DNA from: CAVVSD01 sp963837655
Lineage (GTDB): Bacteria > Actinomycetota > Thermoleophilia > Solirubrobacterales > Solirubrobacteraceae
Length of the DNA stretch: 64,000 nt
Assembly (NCBI GenBank): GCA_963837655.1
Contig: CAWIOK010000006.1
Span: 62,001 to 126,000, forward strand
Direction: 5' to 3'
Shown here: one piece after another, positions 34,537-43,507 of the stretch
How positions within the stretch are numbered: the stretch's first letter is position 1
Layout: each line of letters opens with the position of its first letter
The notes under the pieces: generated by a model
The model's database searches: none
Seen by the model: the letters and a program-made list of their open reading frames with translations, nothing else
Told to the model about the DNA's origin: nothing
Program-made: the position numbers and the translations under genes

Positions 34537-34911
34537 TCAACGTCGCAGCGCGAATTCCAGCCCCGCGTCCACGAACTTCGGCCCCCACCCCGCCCTGACC
34601 TCGACCACGGAGCGCGCGCTGCGCGCCATCGCATGGCGGCGTGGCGCGACCCCACCCTCGACCGCGACGACCGATCCGTCCCTGGCCAGCCAGATGAGAT
34701 CGAGGGGGAAGCGCATCCCGAACGTATGCACCGACCGGGTCCGCGGCAGCAGCAGTCCGTGCTCGCCGGGCACGTCCTCGAGCGCCGCGAGCCCGCGCAG
34801 CCGGGCGAACGGCCCGGCGGCCACGTGGACGGTCAGCCCTCCGCCGAGCGCGATGGCGGGCAGCGACTCCAGGCGGCGGCGCCAGGCGCCGGCACCGCCG
34901 GTTGCGCTCAT
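34537..34911 (-). CDS. DUF192 family protein
   Basis: 124 residues. DUF192 signature: ARLRGLAALEDVPGEHGLLLPRTRSVHTFGMRFPLDLIWLARDG, with the HTFGM strand and the closing VVEVRAGW. A small beta-barrel fold of unknown role, often secreted in other bacteria but without a signal peptide here. The ATG overlaps the thrS TGA by one base (TGATG), directly behind the second copy of the double-hairpin element. Confidence 0.85.
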   Translation of the reverse strand: MSATGGAGAWRRRLESLPAIALGGGLTVHVAAGPFARLRGLAALEDVPGEHGLLLPRTRSVHTFGMRFPLDLIWLARDGSVVAVEGGVAPRRHAMARSARSVVEVRAGWGPKFVDAGLEFALRR

Positions 34912-36884
34912 CAGCCCGGCGTTGTGTCGCCCTGCGACACAACGCCGACCGAAGACGAGGTCTTCGGCTCCCGCCGCGCCACCCGGTCGGCAAGGCGAGC
35001 GACGAGGTCGGCGACCGGCTCGGCTCCCTGATCGCCCTCGTGCCGTGCGCGCACCGAGACCGCGCCCTGCTCGGCCTCGCGATCGCCGACGATGAGCATG
35101 TAGGGGGCCTTGCGCAGCTCGGCATCGCGGATCTTGCGCCCGACCGACTCCGCGCGGTCGTCGATCTCGGCCCGCAGCCCGGCAGCGTGCAGCTCCTCCA
35201 GCACGGCGCGCCCCGCCTCGATGTGGCGGTCGGCGATCGGCAGGACCGTCGCCTGCACCGGCGCGAGCCACAGTGGGAACTCGCCGGCGTAGTGCTCGAC
35301 GAGGATCCCGATGAAGCGCTCGAAGGAGCCCAGGAGCGCCCGGTGGATCATGATCGGCCGGTGCTCGGCGTCGTCGGCGCCCGTGTAGTGGATGTCGAAG
35401 CGCTCCGGCATCGACTCGTCGTATTGCACCGTCCCGAGCTGCCAGGAGCGGCCGATGGAGTCGGTCATGTGCAGGTCGATCTTCGGCCCGTAGAACGCGC
35501 CGTCGCCCTCGTTGATCTCGTACGCGAGCCCACGCGCCTCCAGCGCCCGGGCGAGTGCGGCCTCCGCGCGGTCCCACATGTCGTCGGTGCCGATGCGCTT
35601 CTCGGGGCGCGTCGAGAGCTCCAGCCGCGGCTCGAAGCCGAACAGCTCGTAGATCGCGAAGCCGAAGTCCAGGCAGCGGATGACCTCGTCCTGCACCTGC
35701 TCGGGCGTGCAGAAGATGTGGGCGTCGTCCTGCGTGATGTGACGGACGCGCAGCAGACCGTGCAACGTGCCGCTCGGCTCGTGACGGTGGACGAGGCCCT
35801 GCTCGCTGTAGCGCACGGGCAGCTCGCGGTAGGAGCGGCGCTCGTTCGCGTACAGCTGGATGTGCGCGGGGCAGTTCATGGGCTTGAGGCCCATGGGCCG
35901 CTCCTCGACCTCCGTGAAGTACATGTGGTCGCGGTAGACGTCCCAGTGTCCGCTGGTCCTGAAGAGGTCGATGTCGTAGAGGATCGGCGTCTTGACCTCG
36001 CGGTAGCCGCGCGCCGCGTTCTCCTCGCGCCAGACCTCGGTCAGGGCGTTCCAGATCGCCATGCCGCGCGGCAGCCAGAACGGCGAGCCGGGGCTGACCT
36101 CGGAGAACATGAACAGTCCGAGCTCGCGCCCGAGCTTGCGGTGGTCGCGCGCGCGGGCCTCCTCGAGGCGCTTGAGGTGCTCGTCGAGGTCGGACTGGGT
36201 GAAGAACGCGGTGCCGTAGACGCGCGTGAGCATCTGCCGGCTCGCGTCGCCTCGCCAGTAGGCGCCCGCGACGCTCAGGAGCTTGATCGCGCCGACGCGG
36301 CCGGTGCCCGGCGTGTGGGGACCGCGGCAGAGGTCGGTGAACGGGCCGTTGCGGTAGAGCGAGACCGTCTCGACGCCTTCGTTGGCGATGAGGTCCTCGA
36401 TCAGCTCGACCTTGTAGGGCTGATCCTCGGCGCGGAAGCGCTCGAGCGCGACGTTGGTCGTCACGTCCTCCCGCACGAACGGCTCGTCGGCCTTGATGTG
36501 CTCCCGCATGCGCTCCTCGATGCGCGGCAGGTCGTCCTCCGACAGCGTGACGCCGGGCGGGAACTCGAAGTCGTAGTAGAAGCCGCCCTCGATCGGCGGG
36601 CCGATCGAGATCTTCACGCCCGGATACAGCTCGAGGACCGCCGTCGCCAGCACGTGGGCCGCGTCGTGGCGGATCAGCTCCAGCGCGTCGTCGCCGTCAC
36701 GGCGGGTCAGGATCCGGATCTCCTGCGCCTCGCGCAGGGGTGCGGAGAGGTCGCGCAGGGCGCCGTTGTCGCGCACCGCGAGCGCCGCACGGGCGAGTCC
36801 TGGGCCGATCGCGCCGGCCGCGTCGGCGCCGGTGGCGCCGTCGGGCAGCTCGAGCGCGGCGCCGTCGGGGAGGGTGACCTGCAT
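34911..36884 (-). CDS. thrS: threonyl-tRNA synthetase
   Basis: 657 residues, charging tRNA-Thr. Domains: TGS (1-60), editing/SAD domain with His73 and His77 of HxxxH, class II core (about 255-540) with zinc ligand Cys338 in MNCPAHI, motif 2 RYSEQGLVHRHEPSG and motif 3 HRALLGSFERFIG, and the anticodon-binding domain to about 635. The last 20 residues (from EPKTSSSV to the stop) lie beyond the normal end of the enzyme and are encoded by copy 2 of the 50-nt double-hairpin element. The natural enzyme probably ended near RLADRVARR. The start codon has only a weak Shine-Dalgarno sequence. Confidence 0.97.
   Translation of the reverse strand: MQVTLPDGAALELPDGATGADAAGAIGPGLARAALAVRDNGALRDLSAPLREAQEIRILTRRDGDDALELIRHDAAHVLATAVLELYPGVKISIGPPIEGGFYYDFEFPPGVTLSEDDLPRIEERMREHIKADEPFVREDVTTNVALERFRAEDQPYKVELIEDLIANEGVETVSLYRNGPFTDLCRGPHTPGTGRVGAIKLLSVAGAYWRGDASRQMLTRVYGTAFFTQSDLDEHLKRLEEARARDHRKLGRELGLFMFSEVSPGSPFWLPRGMAIWNALTEVWREENAARGYREVKTPILYDIDLFRTSGHWDVYRDHMYFTEVEERPMGLKPMNCPAHIQLYANERRSYRELPVRYSEQGLVHRHEPSGTLHGLLRVRHITQDDAHIFCTPEQVQDEVIRCLDFGFAIYELFGFEPRLELSTRPEKRIGTDDMWDRAEAALARALEARGLAYEINEGDGAFYGPKIDLHMTDSIGRSWQLGTVQYDESMPERFDIHYTGADDAEHRPIMIHRALLGSFERFIGILVEHYAGEFPLWLAPVQATVLPIADRHIEAGRAVLEELHAAGLRAEIDDRAESVGRKIRDAELRKAPYMLIVGDREAEQGAVSVRARHEGDQGAEPVADLVARLADRVARREPKTSSSVGVVSQGDTTPG
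34918..34967. repeat. 50-nt double-hairpin element, copy 2 (inside the 3' end of thrS)
   Basis: Plus strand: GGCGTTGTGTCG, loop CCCTG, CGACACAACGCC, GA, CCGAAGAC, loop GAG, GTCTTCGG. Lengths are identical to copy 1 at 25721-25770. Read on the minus strand it encodes the PKTSSSVGVVSQGDTTP tail of ThrS. The same frame of copy 1 would read PTTASSVGIASRSDAIP, so the two encode similar peptides. Confidence 0.85.
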
Positions 36885-36897
36885 CGTTCTTGGGAAT

Positions 36898-37815
36898 CTA
36901 GTCGGACACGCGCTCGCGGCTCCAGAGGTCCGCGAGCCGCGCGAGGCGGTGGCTGGAGGGATGCTCGTCGGTGAGCGGGCGGGCGCCGCCCGTGAAGGCG
37001 ACCAGCGGGTCGCCGGCGAGGACGTCCTCGGGCTGGTCCGCTTGGGCCGCCCGCTCGCGCAGGCCGTCCAGCGGCAGCGGCCAGCTCGACCCGGCGAGCA
37101 CCACGTTGCCACCCTCGCGCCCACGCAACAGCCGCCGGGGGGCGAGGACCACGCCGTGGCGGAACGCCGCCAGCAGCGTGGCGGCACCGGCGCGCGCGAG
37201 CTCCAACGGCGGGATGTCGATGACGTTGAGGATGCAGAGACCACCAGGGCGCAGGACGCGCCGGACCTCCCGCGCGAACTCGACGGTCGTGAGGTGCACC
37301 GGGACCAGCGGGCCGTCGAACGCGTCCACGACGACGGCGTCGGCGGTCCGCTCCGGCAGGCCGCGGAGCAGCTCCCGCCCGTCCCCCACCCGCACCCGCA
37401 TGCGCGCCGAGGTGCGAAGGCCGAGCGCCTCGCGTGCGACGTCGACGAGGCCACCGTCGCGCTCGAAGGTCACCGACCGCGAGCCGGGACGCGTCGCCGC
37501 CAGGTAGCGGGGCAGCGTGAACCCGCCGCCACCGACGTGCACGACGTCGAGCGCCTCTCCGGCGGGCGCGTGCAGGTCGAGCAGGTCGCCGATCCGGCGG
37601 ACGTAGGCGAAGTCCAGTCGCGTGAGGTCGTCCAGGTCGACGTAGGAGGATTCCTGGCCGTCGACGAGGAGCATCCGGCCGCCCGGATGGCGGCGGTCGA
37701 CGCGGACCTCCGCGCGCCCGAACTCGGTCTCCCGCGTCAGCGCATCGGGGTGCGGGCTACGCCGTGCAGGGCGGGCCTCGCGACTGCGCTTCGAGGAGCG
37801 GCGGGCGCCGGCCAT
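36898..37815 (-). CDS. spermidine synthase-like SAM-dependent methyltransferase fold protein
   Basis: 305 residues. A basic N-terminus (about 1-25) is followed by a small beta domain (RMLLVDGQESSYVDLDD) and a Rossmann fold with glycine motif DVVHVGGGGFTLPRYLA, acidic residue Glu in VTFERDGGLVD, RVGDGRELLRG and VVVDAFDG. This is the spermidine/putrescine aminopropyltransferase-like family. The aminopropyl gate-keeper residues cannot be confirmed, so true polyamine synthesis is uncertain. It is 13 bp upstream of thrS and diverges from an aminotransferase across 22 bp. Confidence 0.85.
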   Translation of the reverse strand: MAGARRSSKRSREARPARRSPHPDALTRETEFGRAEVRVDRRHPGGRMLLVDGQESSYVDLDDLTRLDFAYVRRIGDLLDLHAPAGEALDVVHVGGGGFTLPRYLAATRPGSRSVTFERDGGLVDVAREALGLRTSARMRVRVGDGRELLRGLPERTADAVVVDAFDGPLVPVHLTTVEFAREVRRVLRPGGLCILNVIDIPPLELARAGAATLLAAFRHGVVLAPRRLLRGREGGNVVLAGSSWPLPLDGLRERAAQADQPEDVLAGDPLVAFTGGARPLTDEHPSSHRLARLADLWSRERVSD

Positions 37816-37837
37816 CGGGGCAAACTAGCTTCCTGGC

Positions 37838-38911
37838 ATGGATCCCGCCGCGCTGCGCTCCGAATTCCCGGTCCTCGACCGGGTCACCTACCTCAATGCC
37901 GGCACCGCCGGCCCTTGGCCCCACGCGGCGTCGGTCGCACTGCGCGACAGCGTCGAGGCGGGCGAGCGCGACGGCCGGCTCTTCGAGTGGTTCATGAGCG
38001 GCCGCGACCTCGGCGATCGGCTCCGCGCCGCGTACGCCGAGCTGCTGGGCGCCCCGTCCGAGGAGGTCGCGCTCACGTCCTGCACGAGCGACGGGATCGC
38101 GCGCGTCCTCGGCGGGCTCGAGCTCACCCCCGGGGACGAGATCATCACGTCCGAAGGCGAGCACCCGGGGCTGCTCGGCCCGCTCGGCGCCGCGATCGCC
38201 CAGCGCGGCGTGACGGTCCGCGAGGTGCCGTTCGCGCGGCTGGCCGACGAGGTCGGTTCCGCGACGCGGCTCGTCGCGTGCTCGCACGTGCACTGGGCGA
38301 CCGGCGAGCTCGCTCCCGCCGCGCTCTCCGACCTGGACGTCCCCGTGCTGCTCGACGGCGCGCAGGGGATCGGCGCCGTGCCGGTCCGGGTGCGCGAGCT
38401 GGGCTGCGCGTTCTACGCCGGGTCGGGGCAGAAGTGGATGTGCGGCCCGGTCGGCACCGGGATGCTGTGGGTCGACCCGGCCTGGCAGGAGCGCGTCGTG
38501 CAGCGCGGGCCGACGTACCTGAACCTCGCGGCGCCCAACGAGGGCCTGACCTCGGGGATGCAGCCCGACGCGCGCCGCTACGACACGCCGTCGCTCGGCA
38601 CCGAGCGGGTCGCCGCCGCGCTCGCCTCCCACGACGTCCTGGCCGCCGCGGGCTGGGACGCGGTGCACGGCCGCGCGGCCGGGCTGGCCGCGACGCTGGC
38701 GTCCGCCCTGGCCGACGCCGGGCACGAGGTCCTCCCTCGCGGGAACACGACGCTCGTGACCTGGCGCGCCGAGGAGCCCGCTGCGCAGCGCGAGCGACTG
38801 ACCGAGCACGGGATCCTCATCCGCGACATCCCCGGCCAGCCGTGGCTGCGTGCCTCCACGGGCGCGTGGAACGACGAGAGCGACCTACAGCGGCTCCTGG
38901 ACGCGCTCTAG
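37838..38911 (+). CDS. aminotransferase class V-fold PLP enzyme
   Basis: 357 residues. Opens with VTYLNAGTAGPWP, typical of the isopenicillin-N-epimerase/cysteine-desulfurase-like group. PLP-binding pocket: Asp173 in LLDGAQGIGAVPV, His152, and Schiff-base Lys199 in GSGQKWMCGPVGTG. The active-site Cys loop of desulfurases is not evident, so lyase or transaminase activity on an unknown amino acid is more likely. The 3' end overlaps the next, convergent gene within a CTAG. Confidence 0.88.
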   Translation: MDPAALRSEFPVLDRVTYLNAGTAGPWPHAASVALRDSVEAGERDGRLFEWFMSGRDLGDRLRAAYAELLGAPSEEVALTSCTSDGIARVLGGLELTPGDEIITSEGEHPGLLGPLGAAIAQRGVTVREVPFARLADEVGSATRLVACSHVHWATGELAPAALSDLDVPVLLDGAQGIGAVPVRVRELGCAFYAGSGQKWMCGPVGTGMLWVDPAWQERVVQRGPTYLNLAAPNEGLTSGMQPDARRYDTPSLGTERVAAALASHDVLAAAGWDAVHGRAAGLAATLASALADAGHEVLPRGNTTLVTWRAEEPAAQRERLTEHGILIRDIPGQPWLRASTGAWNDESDLQRLLDAL

Positions 38912-39222
38912 CCGAGCTCCTCCTCGAGGTCGAGGAAGTCCGGCGCGATCCAGACGGTCCAGCCGCGGACCTGGTCGGCGTCGACCTCTTCGTGGACGCG
39001 GATCAGGCCGCAGTCGCGCAGGCGCCGCATCGCCTCGCGCAGGTCCGCCTGGCCGATGTCATAGGACGACCACTCGACCGTCGCTCGGAGGTCGTCGCCC
39101 ATGTGCAGGAGAGCCTGGACGAGGACGCGCAGGTCGTCGTCGCGCAGCGCGGGATCGAGGCTCACTGCGTGGATGAGGGTCTCGCGGATCGCTCGAAGTG
39201 CAGGGAGATCGGGCGCAGGCAT
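38908..39222 (-). CDS. hypothetical protein, possible winged helix
   Basis: 104 residues with no membrane segment. The helix-rich N-terminal half (PDLPALRAIRETLIHAVSL, DDLRVLVQALLHMGDDLRA) is followed by a helix-turn-helix-like part (DIGQADLREAMRRLRDCGLI) and a short beta tail (GWTVWIAPDFLDLEEELG). No family recognised. Convergent with the aminotransferase gene, the stops sharing CTAG. Confidence 0.65.
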   Translation of the reverse strand: MPAPDLPALRAIRETLIHAVSLDPALRDDDLRVLVQALLHMGDDLRATVEWSSYDIGQADLREAMRRLRDCGLIRVHEEVDADQVRGWTVWIAPDFLDLEEELG

Positions 39223-39306
39223 GAACGACCCATGGTCGCAGCCCGATCGGGCGGCGAAGCGCAATTGGGCGGATGGACGATGCCGCTCGCGCATAGGCTC
39301 CGGATC

Positions 39307-40260
39307 ATGGATCAGCGACGACTCGGCTCCAGCGACCTGCAGGTGGGCGCCATCGGCCTCGGCTGCATGGGGATGTCCTGGGGCTACAGCGCCTCCGAGC
39401 GCGACGACGACCGCTCGGTCGGCGTCATCCACCGCGCGCTCGAGCTCGGGGTCACGCTGGTCGACACCGCGGACGTCTACGGACCGTTCGTCAACGAGGA
39501 GCTCGTCGGCCGCGCGCTCGCCGGGCGCCGCGACGAGGTCGTGTTGGCCACCAAGGGCGGCATGGTCGCCGGCCGCGACGGTGAGATGCCCCATCGCAAC
39601 GGGCGACCGGAGCACCTGCGCAGCGCCGCCGAGGAGTCGCTGCGGCGGCTCGGGACCGATCGCATCGACCTGTACTACCTGCACCGCATCGACCCCGACG
39701 TGCCGGTCGAGGAGAGCTGGGGCGCCATGGCCGAGCTCGTGGACGAGGGCAAGGTGCGCGCGCTCGGGCTCTCCGAGGCGTCCGTCGAGGAGCTCGACCG
39801 GGCCCATGCGATCCATCCCGTCGCCGCGCTGCAGTCCGAGCTGTCGCTCTGGACCCGCGACGCGCTCGGCGACGTCCTCGCCTGGTGCGAGGAGCACGAC
39901 GCGGCGCTCGTGCCGTTCGCGCCGCTCGGCCGCGGCTGGCTCACGGGCCGTCTCGCCGCCGACACGTCCTTCGAGTCGACGGACTTCCGGTCGCGCAACC
40001 CCCGCTTCAGCGCCGAGGCGCGCAGCGCGAACGAGGCGATCGTCGACGCGGTGCGCGAGGTCGCCGACCGGCGCGACGCCGCACCGGGGCAGGTCGCGCT
40101 GGCGTGGGTGCTGGCCCAGGGCGGGCAGGTCGTCCCGATCCCCGGCACGAAGCGCGTTCCGTATCTGGAGGAGAACGTTGCCGCCGCTGACGTCCACCTC
40201 GAACCCGAGGACCTCGCGGCGCTGGACGGCCTGCCGCAGGCCTCGGGATCGCGCTACTGA
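39307..40260 (+). CDS. aldo/keto reductase
   Basis: 317 residues. NADPH-dependent (beta/alpha)8 barrel. The catalytic tetrad is visible: Asp53 and Tyr58 in VDTADVYGPF, Lys83 in LATKGG and His126 in YYLHRIDP. Opening MDQRRLGSSDLQVGAIGLGCMGMSW and PIPGTKRVPYLEENV near the C-terminus place it in the AKR13/YakC-like group. The substrate is unknown. Its stop overlaps the reading frame that continues into the acetyltransferase gene. Confidence 0.93.
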   Translation: MDQRRLGSSDLQVGAIGLGCMGMSWGYSASERDDDRSVGVIHRALELGVTLVDTADVYGPFVNEELVGRALAGRRDEVVLATKGGMVAGRDGEMPHRNGRPEHLRSAAEESLRRLGTDRIDLYYLHRIDPDVPVEESWGAMAELVDEGKVRALGLSEASVEELDRAHAIHPVAALQSELSLWTRDALGDVLAWCEEHDAALVPFAPLGRGWLTGRLAADTSFESTDFRSRNPRFSAEARSANEAIVDAVREVADRRDAAPGQVALAWVLAQGGQVVPIPGTKRVPYLEENVAAADVHLEPEDLAALDGLPQASGSRY

Positions 40261-40313
40261 GGCCGACGGCGATCAGCGGCGCGCGCCTGGCGGGCGACCT
40301 CCGCGCGCTCGGT

Positions 40314-41072
40314 GTGCGTCCGCGCGGCGTGCTCATGGTGCACACGCGGATGAGCGCGCTGGGCTGGATCATCGGCGGGAGCGAGACCGTGATCCGCGCG
40401 CTGCTCGACACGGTCGGCCCCGCGGGCACCCTGGTCGCGTACGCGTCGTGGCAAGAGCACGTCTACCACGCGGAGGACTGGCCGGCCGAGCACCGTGACG
40501 CCTACCTCGCCGCCACCCCGGCGTTCGATCCCGCGACCGGCGAGGTCGACCGCGAGTACGGCCGGATCCCCGAGCGGGTGCGGACGTGGCCGGGCGCGCT
40601 GCGCAGCTCCCACCCGGAGGCGAGCGTCGCCGCGATCGGTGCTCGGGCGGCGTGGATCATCGGCGAGCACCCCGACGACGACGGCTACGGCGCGCGGAGC
40701 CCGTTCGCGCGCGTCGTGGAGGCCGACGGGCAGGTGCTGATGCTCGGCGCCCCGCTGGACACCGTGACGCTCCTGCACCACGCGGAGGCGATCGCGCAGG
40801 TCGCGGAGAAGCGGACGGTCACCTACCGCGTCACGCTGGCCGGGGACGGCGGTCTGCGCGAGCGCACCTACACCGACATCGACACCTCCCGCGGCGCGTA
40901 CCCCTACGAGACGCTCGAGCTCGGCGAGGACGAGTTCGCGGTGATCGCGCGCGAGGCCCTCGCCGCGGGCATCGGGGTGCGCGGGACCGTGGGCGACGGT
41001 GCGTCCCATCTCTTCCCCGCGCGGTCGCTCACGGCGTTCGCGGTCGCCTGGATGGAGGAGCGCTTCGCGTGA
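40314..41072 (+). CDS. aminoglycoside N(3)-acetyltransferase family protein
   Basis: 252 residues from a GTG. Family features: VHTRMSALGWIIGG near the N-terminus, SSHPEASVAAIGARA, GYGARSPFARV, VLMLGAPLDTVTLLHHAEA. It acetylates antibiotic amino groups in characterised members; here the natural substrate is unknown. The conserved opening (DLRALGVRPRGV) begins about 19 codons upstream of this GTG. The only possible upstream start is a CTG at 40257 overlapping the aldo/keto reductase stop, so the true start may be non-canonical. The end overlaps the next gene by GTGA. Confidence 0.85.
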   Translation: MRPRGVLMVHTRMSALGWIIGGSETVIRALLDTVGPAGTLVAYASWQEHVYHAEDWPAEHRDAYLAATPAFDPATGEVDREYGRIPERVRTWPGALRSSHPEASVAAIGARAAWIIGEHPDDDGYGARSPFARVVEADGQVLMLGAPLDTVTLLHHAEAIAQVAEKRTVTYRVTLAGDGGLRERTYTDIDTSRGAYPYETLELGEDEFAVIAREALAAGIGVRGTVGDGASHLFPARSLTAFAVAWMEERFA

Positions 41073-42135
41073 GACAGCGGTCGCTGTCCGCGGCCCGTGC
41101 GGCCGCGCTCCTCGCCGTGCTCCCGACGGGCGCGCGTGGCATGGACCGCGCCGCAGGCCGCGACGGGCAAGGGCGTCGCCGCTGCGCCGTCGCTGGACCT
41201 CGACGCCGCCGGGCGCCTCGGGATCTCGACGCCGCCAACGGCCAGACGCTGACGGCATGGGACGAGGGAACGCCGCTGGAGACCTCAGCCGTGCTGAGCG
41301 CACGCGACGGCGCACCGCTGCTTCCGCTCGGGCCGTTCGGCGGGGCCGACGATCCGTACGCGGCGCGCGCCCCGGACGACTCGCTGCGCCTCGTGCTGCA
41401 CGGGAGCTCCGGACTCAGCGTCCTGCGCCCCCGCGGCGAGCGCTTCGACCTGCCGTCGGCCGGTCGTGGCGCCCGCGTGGCCCTCACGCCACGTCGTGAG
41501 CTGGTCGCGGCCTGGACCGACGACGGCCGGCTGAGGATGGCCACGGCGCCGCCGGAGGGGGCCTTCGGGCCGCCGGTCGCGATCCCCACGACGGCCACGC
41601 CGAGCGTGCCCCGTCTCGCCGCCGGTCAGGACGGGCGGGTGCTCATCTCGTGGCTGGCGCGCACAGCGGCGGGCACCGGGGTGCAGGCCGTCTCACGTGC
41701 GCCCGAGGGGACGCTCGGACCACCGATCACGCCCGCCGGGGCGGGCGAGGATGCTCGCGCGCCGTCGCTCGCGACCGCGGCGAACGGCGAGCTCCTGCTC
41801 GCATTCGTCGACGGGCACGGCGTCCTGCGCCTGCGTCGCACACGGGCCGACGGTTCGCCGGTCCGCGCGCCGGTCCGGCTCAGCGACCCCCTTCAGCGCA
41901 CGAACGGCGCGGCGCTGGCCGTCACACCGTCCGCCACGCAGGTCGTGTGGTCGACCGGCACGTCGGTGCTCGCCCGCCGCATCGCGCCCGGCGGGGCTCG
42001 GGGGCGCGTTCAGGTCCTGGCCGGCGCCGGGCCGACGACGCCGAGGTTCCTGTCGGCGCCGGCGGCAGGACGACGGGCGCCGCCGCCGCGTGGATCACCG
42101 CCGGCCGCGTCCGGGTCGCCCGCGAGCTGGGCTGA
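41069..42135 (+). pseudogene. secreted repeat (beta-propeller-like) protein, frame broken three times
   Basis: GTG at 41069 (GTGA overlap with the acetyltransferase) starts a signal peptide (LSAARAAALLAVLPTGARG). The reading then moves frame to AWTAPQAATGKGVAAAPSLD, moves again to ANGQTLTAWDEGTPLETSAV, runs for about 270 residues, and shifts near 42070 to end AAAAWITAGRVRVARELG with TGA at 42135. The long middle part holds repeated units of the kind ELVAAWTDDGRLRMATAPPEG and RVLISWLARTAAGTGVQAV, typical of secreted propeller-like repeats. With the shifts repaired it would be an ordinary exported protein of about 355 residues. Real decay or base errors cannot be told apart here. Confidence 0.6.
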
Positions 42136-42136
42136 G

Positions 42137-42490
42137 CTAGTCGCCGAGCCCGCGGAGGGCGTCGATCAGGTGCTCGGGCTCGTCGCCCTTGCGCAGATAC
42201 AGATCCGGCTCGCCGCGCACGAACTGCTGCGCGGCGTGCGGCTCGTGCCCGCTGTAGACGACGACCTTCGCTCCCGGAGCAACCGCCCGCACGTGGTCGA
42301 CCGCGAGGGCGTCGGTGCCCCCCGCCATCGTGTCGAGCAGGACGACGTCGGCCCGAACGCCGGGCAGCGCGACCATCGCCTCGGCACGGTCGTAGGCGAT
42401 CCCGACCAACTCGAGATCATCGGCCTCCTCGAGCCAGAAGCCGACCACGGCGCCGAAGGAGTGGGAGTCGTCGCAGAGGAAGATGCGCAT
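42137..42490 (-). CDS. stand-alone receiver-domain protein
   Basis: 117 residues. Receiver fold with acidic pair Asp7/Asp8 (FLCDDSH), phospho-acceptor Asp53 in VVLLDTMAGGTDAL, Ser80 in VVYSGHEPHA and Lys101 in YLRKGDEPEHL. There is no output domain and no kinase next to it, so its partner lies elsewhere. The TMAGGTDAL loop replaces the usual MPxMDG, a common change in diverged receivers. Confidence 0.82.
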   Translation of the reverse strand: MRIFLCDDSHSFGAVVGFWLEEADDLELVGIAYDRAEAMVALPGVRADVVLLDTMAGGTDALAVDHVRAVAPGAKVVVYSGHEPHAAQQFVRGEPDLYLRKGDEPEHLIDALRGLGD

Positions 42491-42523
42491 GACGACCCAA
42501 GAGGGTAGTACGCGCGTTCGAGA

Positions 42524-43471
42524 TCACGGTGCGGACGCCGCCGCGAACCCCTCGCGCCAGGTCGGCCAGGCCGGGATCCACCCGAGGATGGCCCGTGCCT
42601 TCGCGTTGGACGCGCCGCGTATCTCGCACATCATGGCCACCACGTGCTCGCCCATGAGCCGCCCGACGAAGCGCGGGACGTGACGCGGCGGCCGCGCGCC
42701 GATCGACGACGCCAGCGCCGGCAGCCAGTCGTGCACGGGCGACGGCTCGTCGTCGACGACGTTGTAGATCTCCCCCGGCGCCCAGTTCTCCAGCGCGTTC
42801 ACCGTCGCCGCCGCGGCGTCGTCGATGTGGATGAACGACCACACGCCTCCGCCGTCGCCGACGACCGGGAACTTGCGCGCGCGGACCGCGTCCCACTGCG
42901 CGCCACCGGGCGCGAGGCCGGTGCCCGGGCCGTAGAAGCCGCCGTAGCGCAGGGCGACGCCGCCGCAGGCGGTCACCTCACGCTCGACGTGCTGGATCGC
43001 CGCCAGCGTCGATCGCAGCTGGGCGGGCGGGGCCGGGTCCAGCGGGTCGTCCTCGGTCTTCACGGGCCCGCCGACGCGCTGATAGGGCCAGCCTGCGTAG
43101 CTCTGCGCGACCACGCGCTCCACGCCCGCTGCGCGGGCGGCCGCGAGCAGGTTGTCGGTGCCCTCGGTGCGCAGCCTGTTGGTGGCAGCGAACTCCTTCT
43201 CGATGTGGCGGATGTCCGCCATGTCGCCCAGCGCCGTCATCTGGTGGACGATCGCGTCAGGGCGCGCGGCGGCGACCGCCGCCACGACGCCGTCGCGATC
43301 GAGGCCGTCGACGACGACCGGCGTGGCACCCAGCGCGCGCAGCGCGCCGGCCTTCTGTGGGCTGCGCGTCGTGCCGGTGACGGTGTGGCCGCGGGCGAGC
43401 AGCCTGGGGATCAGGGCCTGGCCGATGGCGCCCGTGGCGCCCGCGAGGAAGATGTGGCTGGTGGTGGTCAT
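42524..43471 (-). CDS. NAD-dependent epimerase/dehydratase, probable ECF41 target
   Basis: 315 residues. Extended short-chain dehydrogenase: nucleotide motif IFLAGATGAIGQALIPRLL, RPDAIVHQMTALGD, a Tyr segment ALRYGGFYGPGTG and FIHIDDAAAATVNALE. The start codon lies only 8 bases after the -10 element of a consensus ECF41 promoter, so the mRNA is probably leaderless. ECF41 factors are typically encoded next to carboxymuconolactone decarboxylase, oxidoreductase or epimerase (COE) genes, and this is the epimerase type. Substrate unknown. Confidence 0.9.
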   Translation of the reverse strand: MTTTSHIFLAGATGAIGQALIPRLLARGHTVTGTTRSPQKAGALRALGATPVVVDGLDRDGVVAAVAAARPDAIVHQMTALGDMADIRHIEKEFAATNRLRTEGTDNLLAAARAAGVERVVAQSYAGWPYQRVGGPVKTEDDPLDPAPPAQLRSTLAAIQHVEREVTACGGVALRYGGFYGPGTGLAPGGAQWDAVRARKFPVVGDGGGVWSFIHIDDAAAATVNALENWAPGEIYNVVDDEPSPVHDWLPALASSIGARPPRHVPRFVGRLMGEHVVAMMCEIRGASNAKARAILGWIPAWPTWREGFAAASAP

Positions 43472-43479
43472 GGCACTCC

Positions 43480-43506
43480 GACGAACGACCTGCGGGGCGT
43501 GTGACA
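43480..43506 (-). promoter_or_regulatory. ECF41-type promoter for the epimerase gene
   Basis: Minus strand: TGTCACA (43506-43500), 16 bases, CGTC (43483-43480). This matches the published ECF41 consensus exactly in both elements and spacing. The -35 element ends two bases from the ATG of the divergent sigma gene. Confidence 0.85.
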
Positions 43507-43507
43507 G

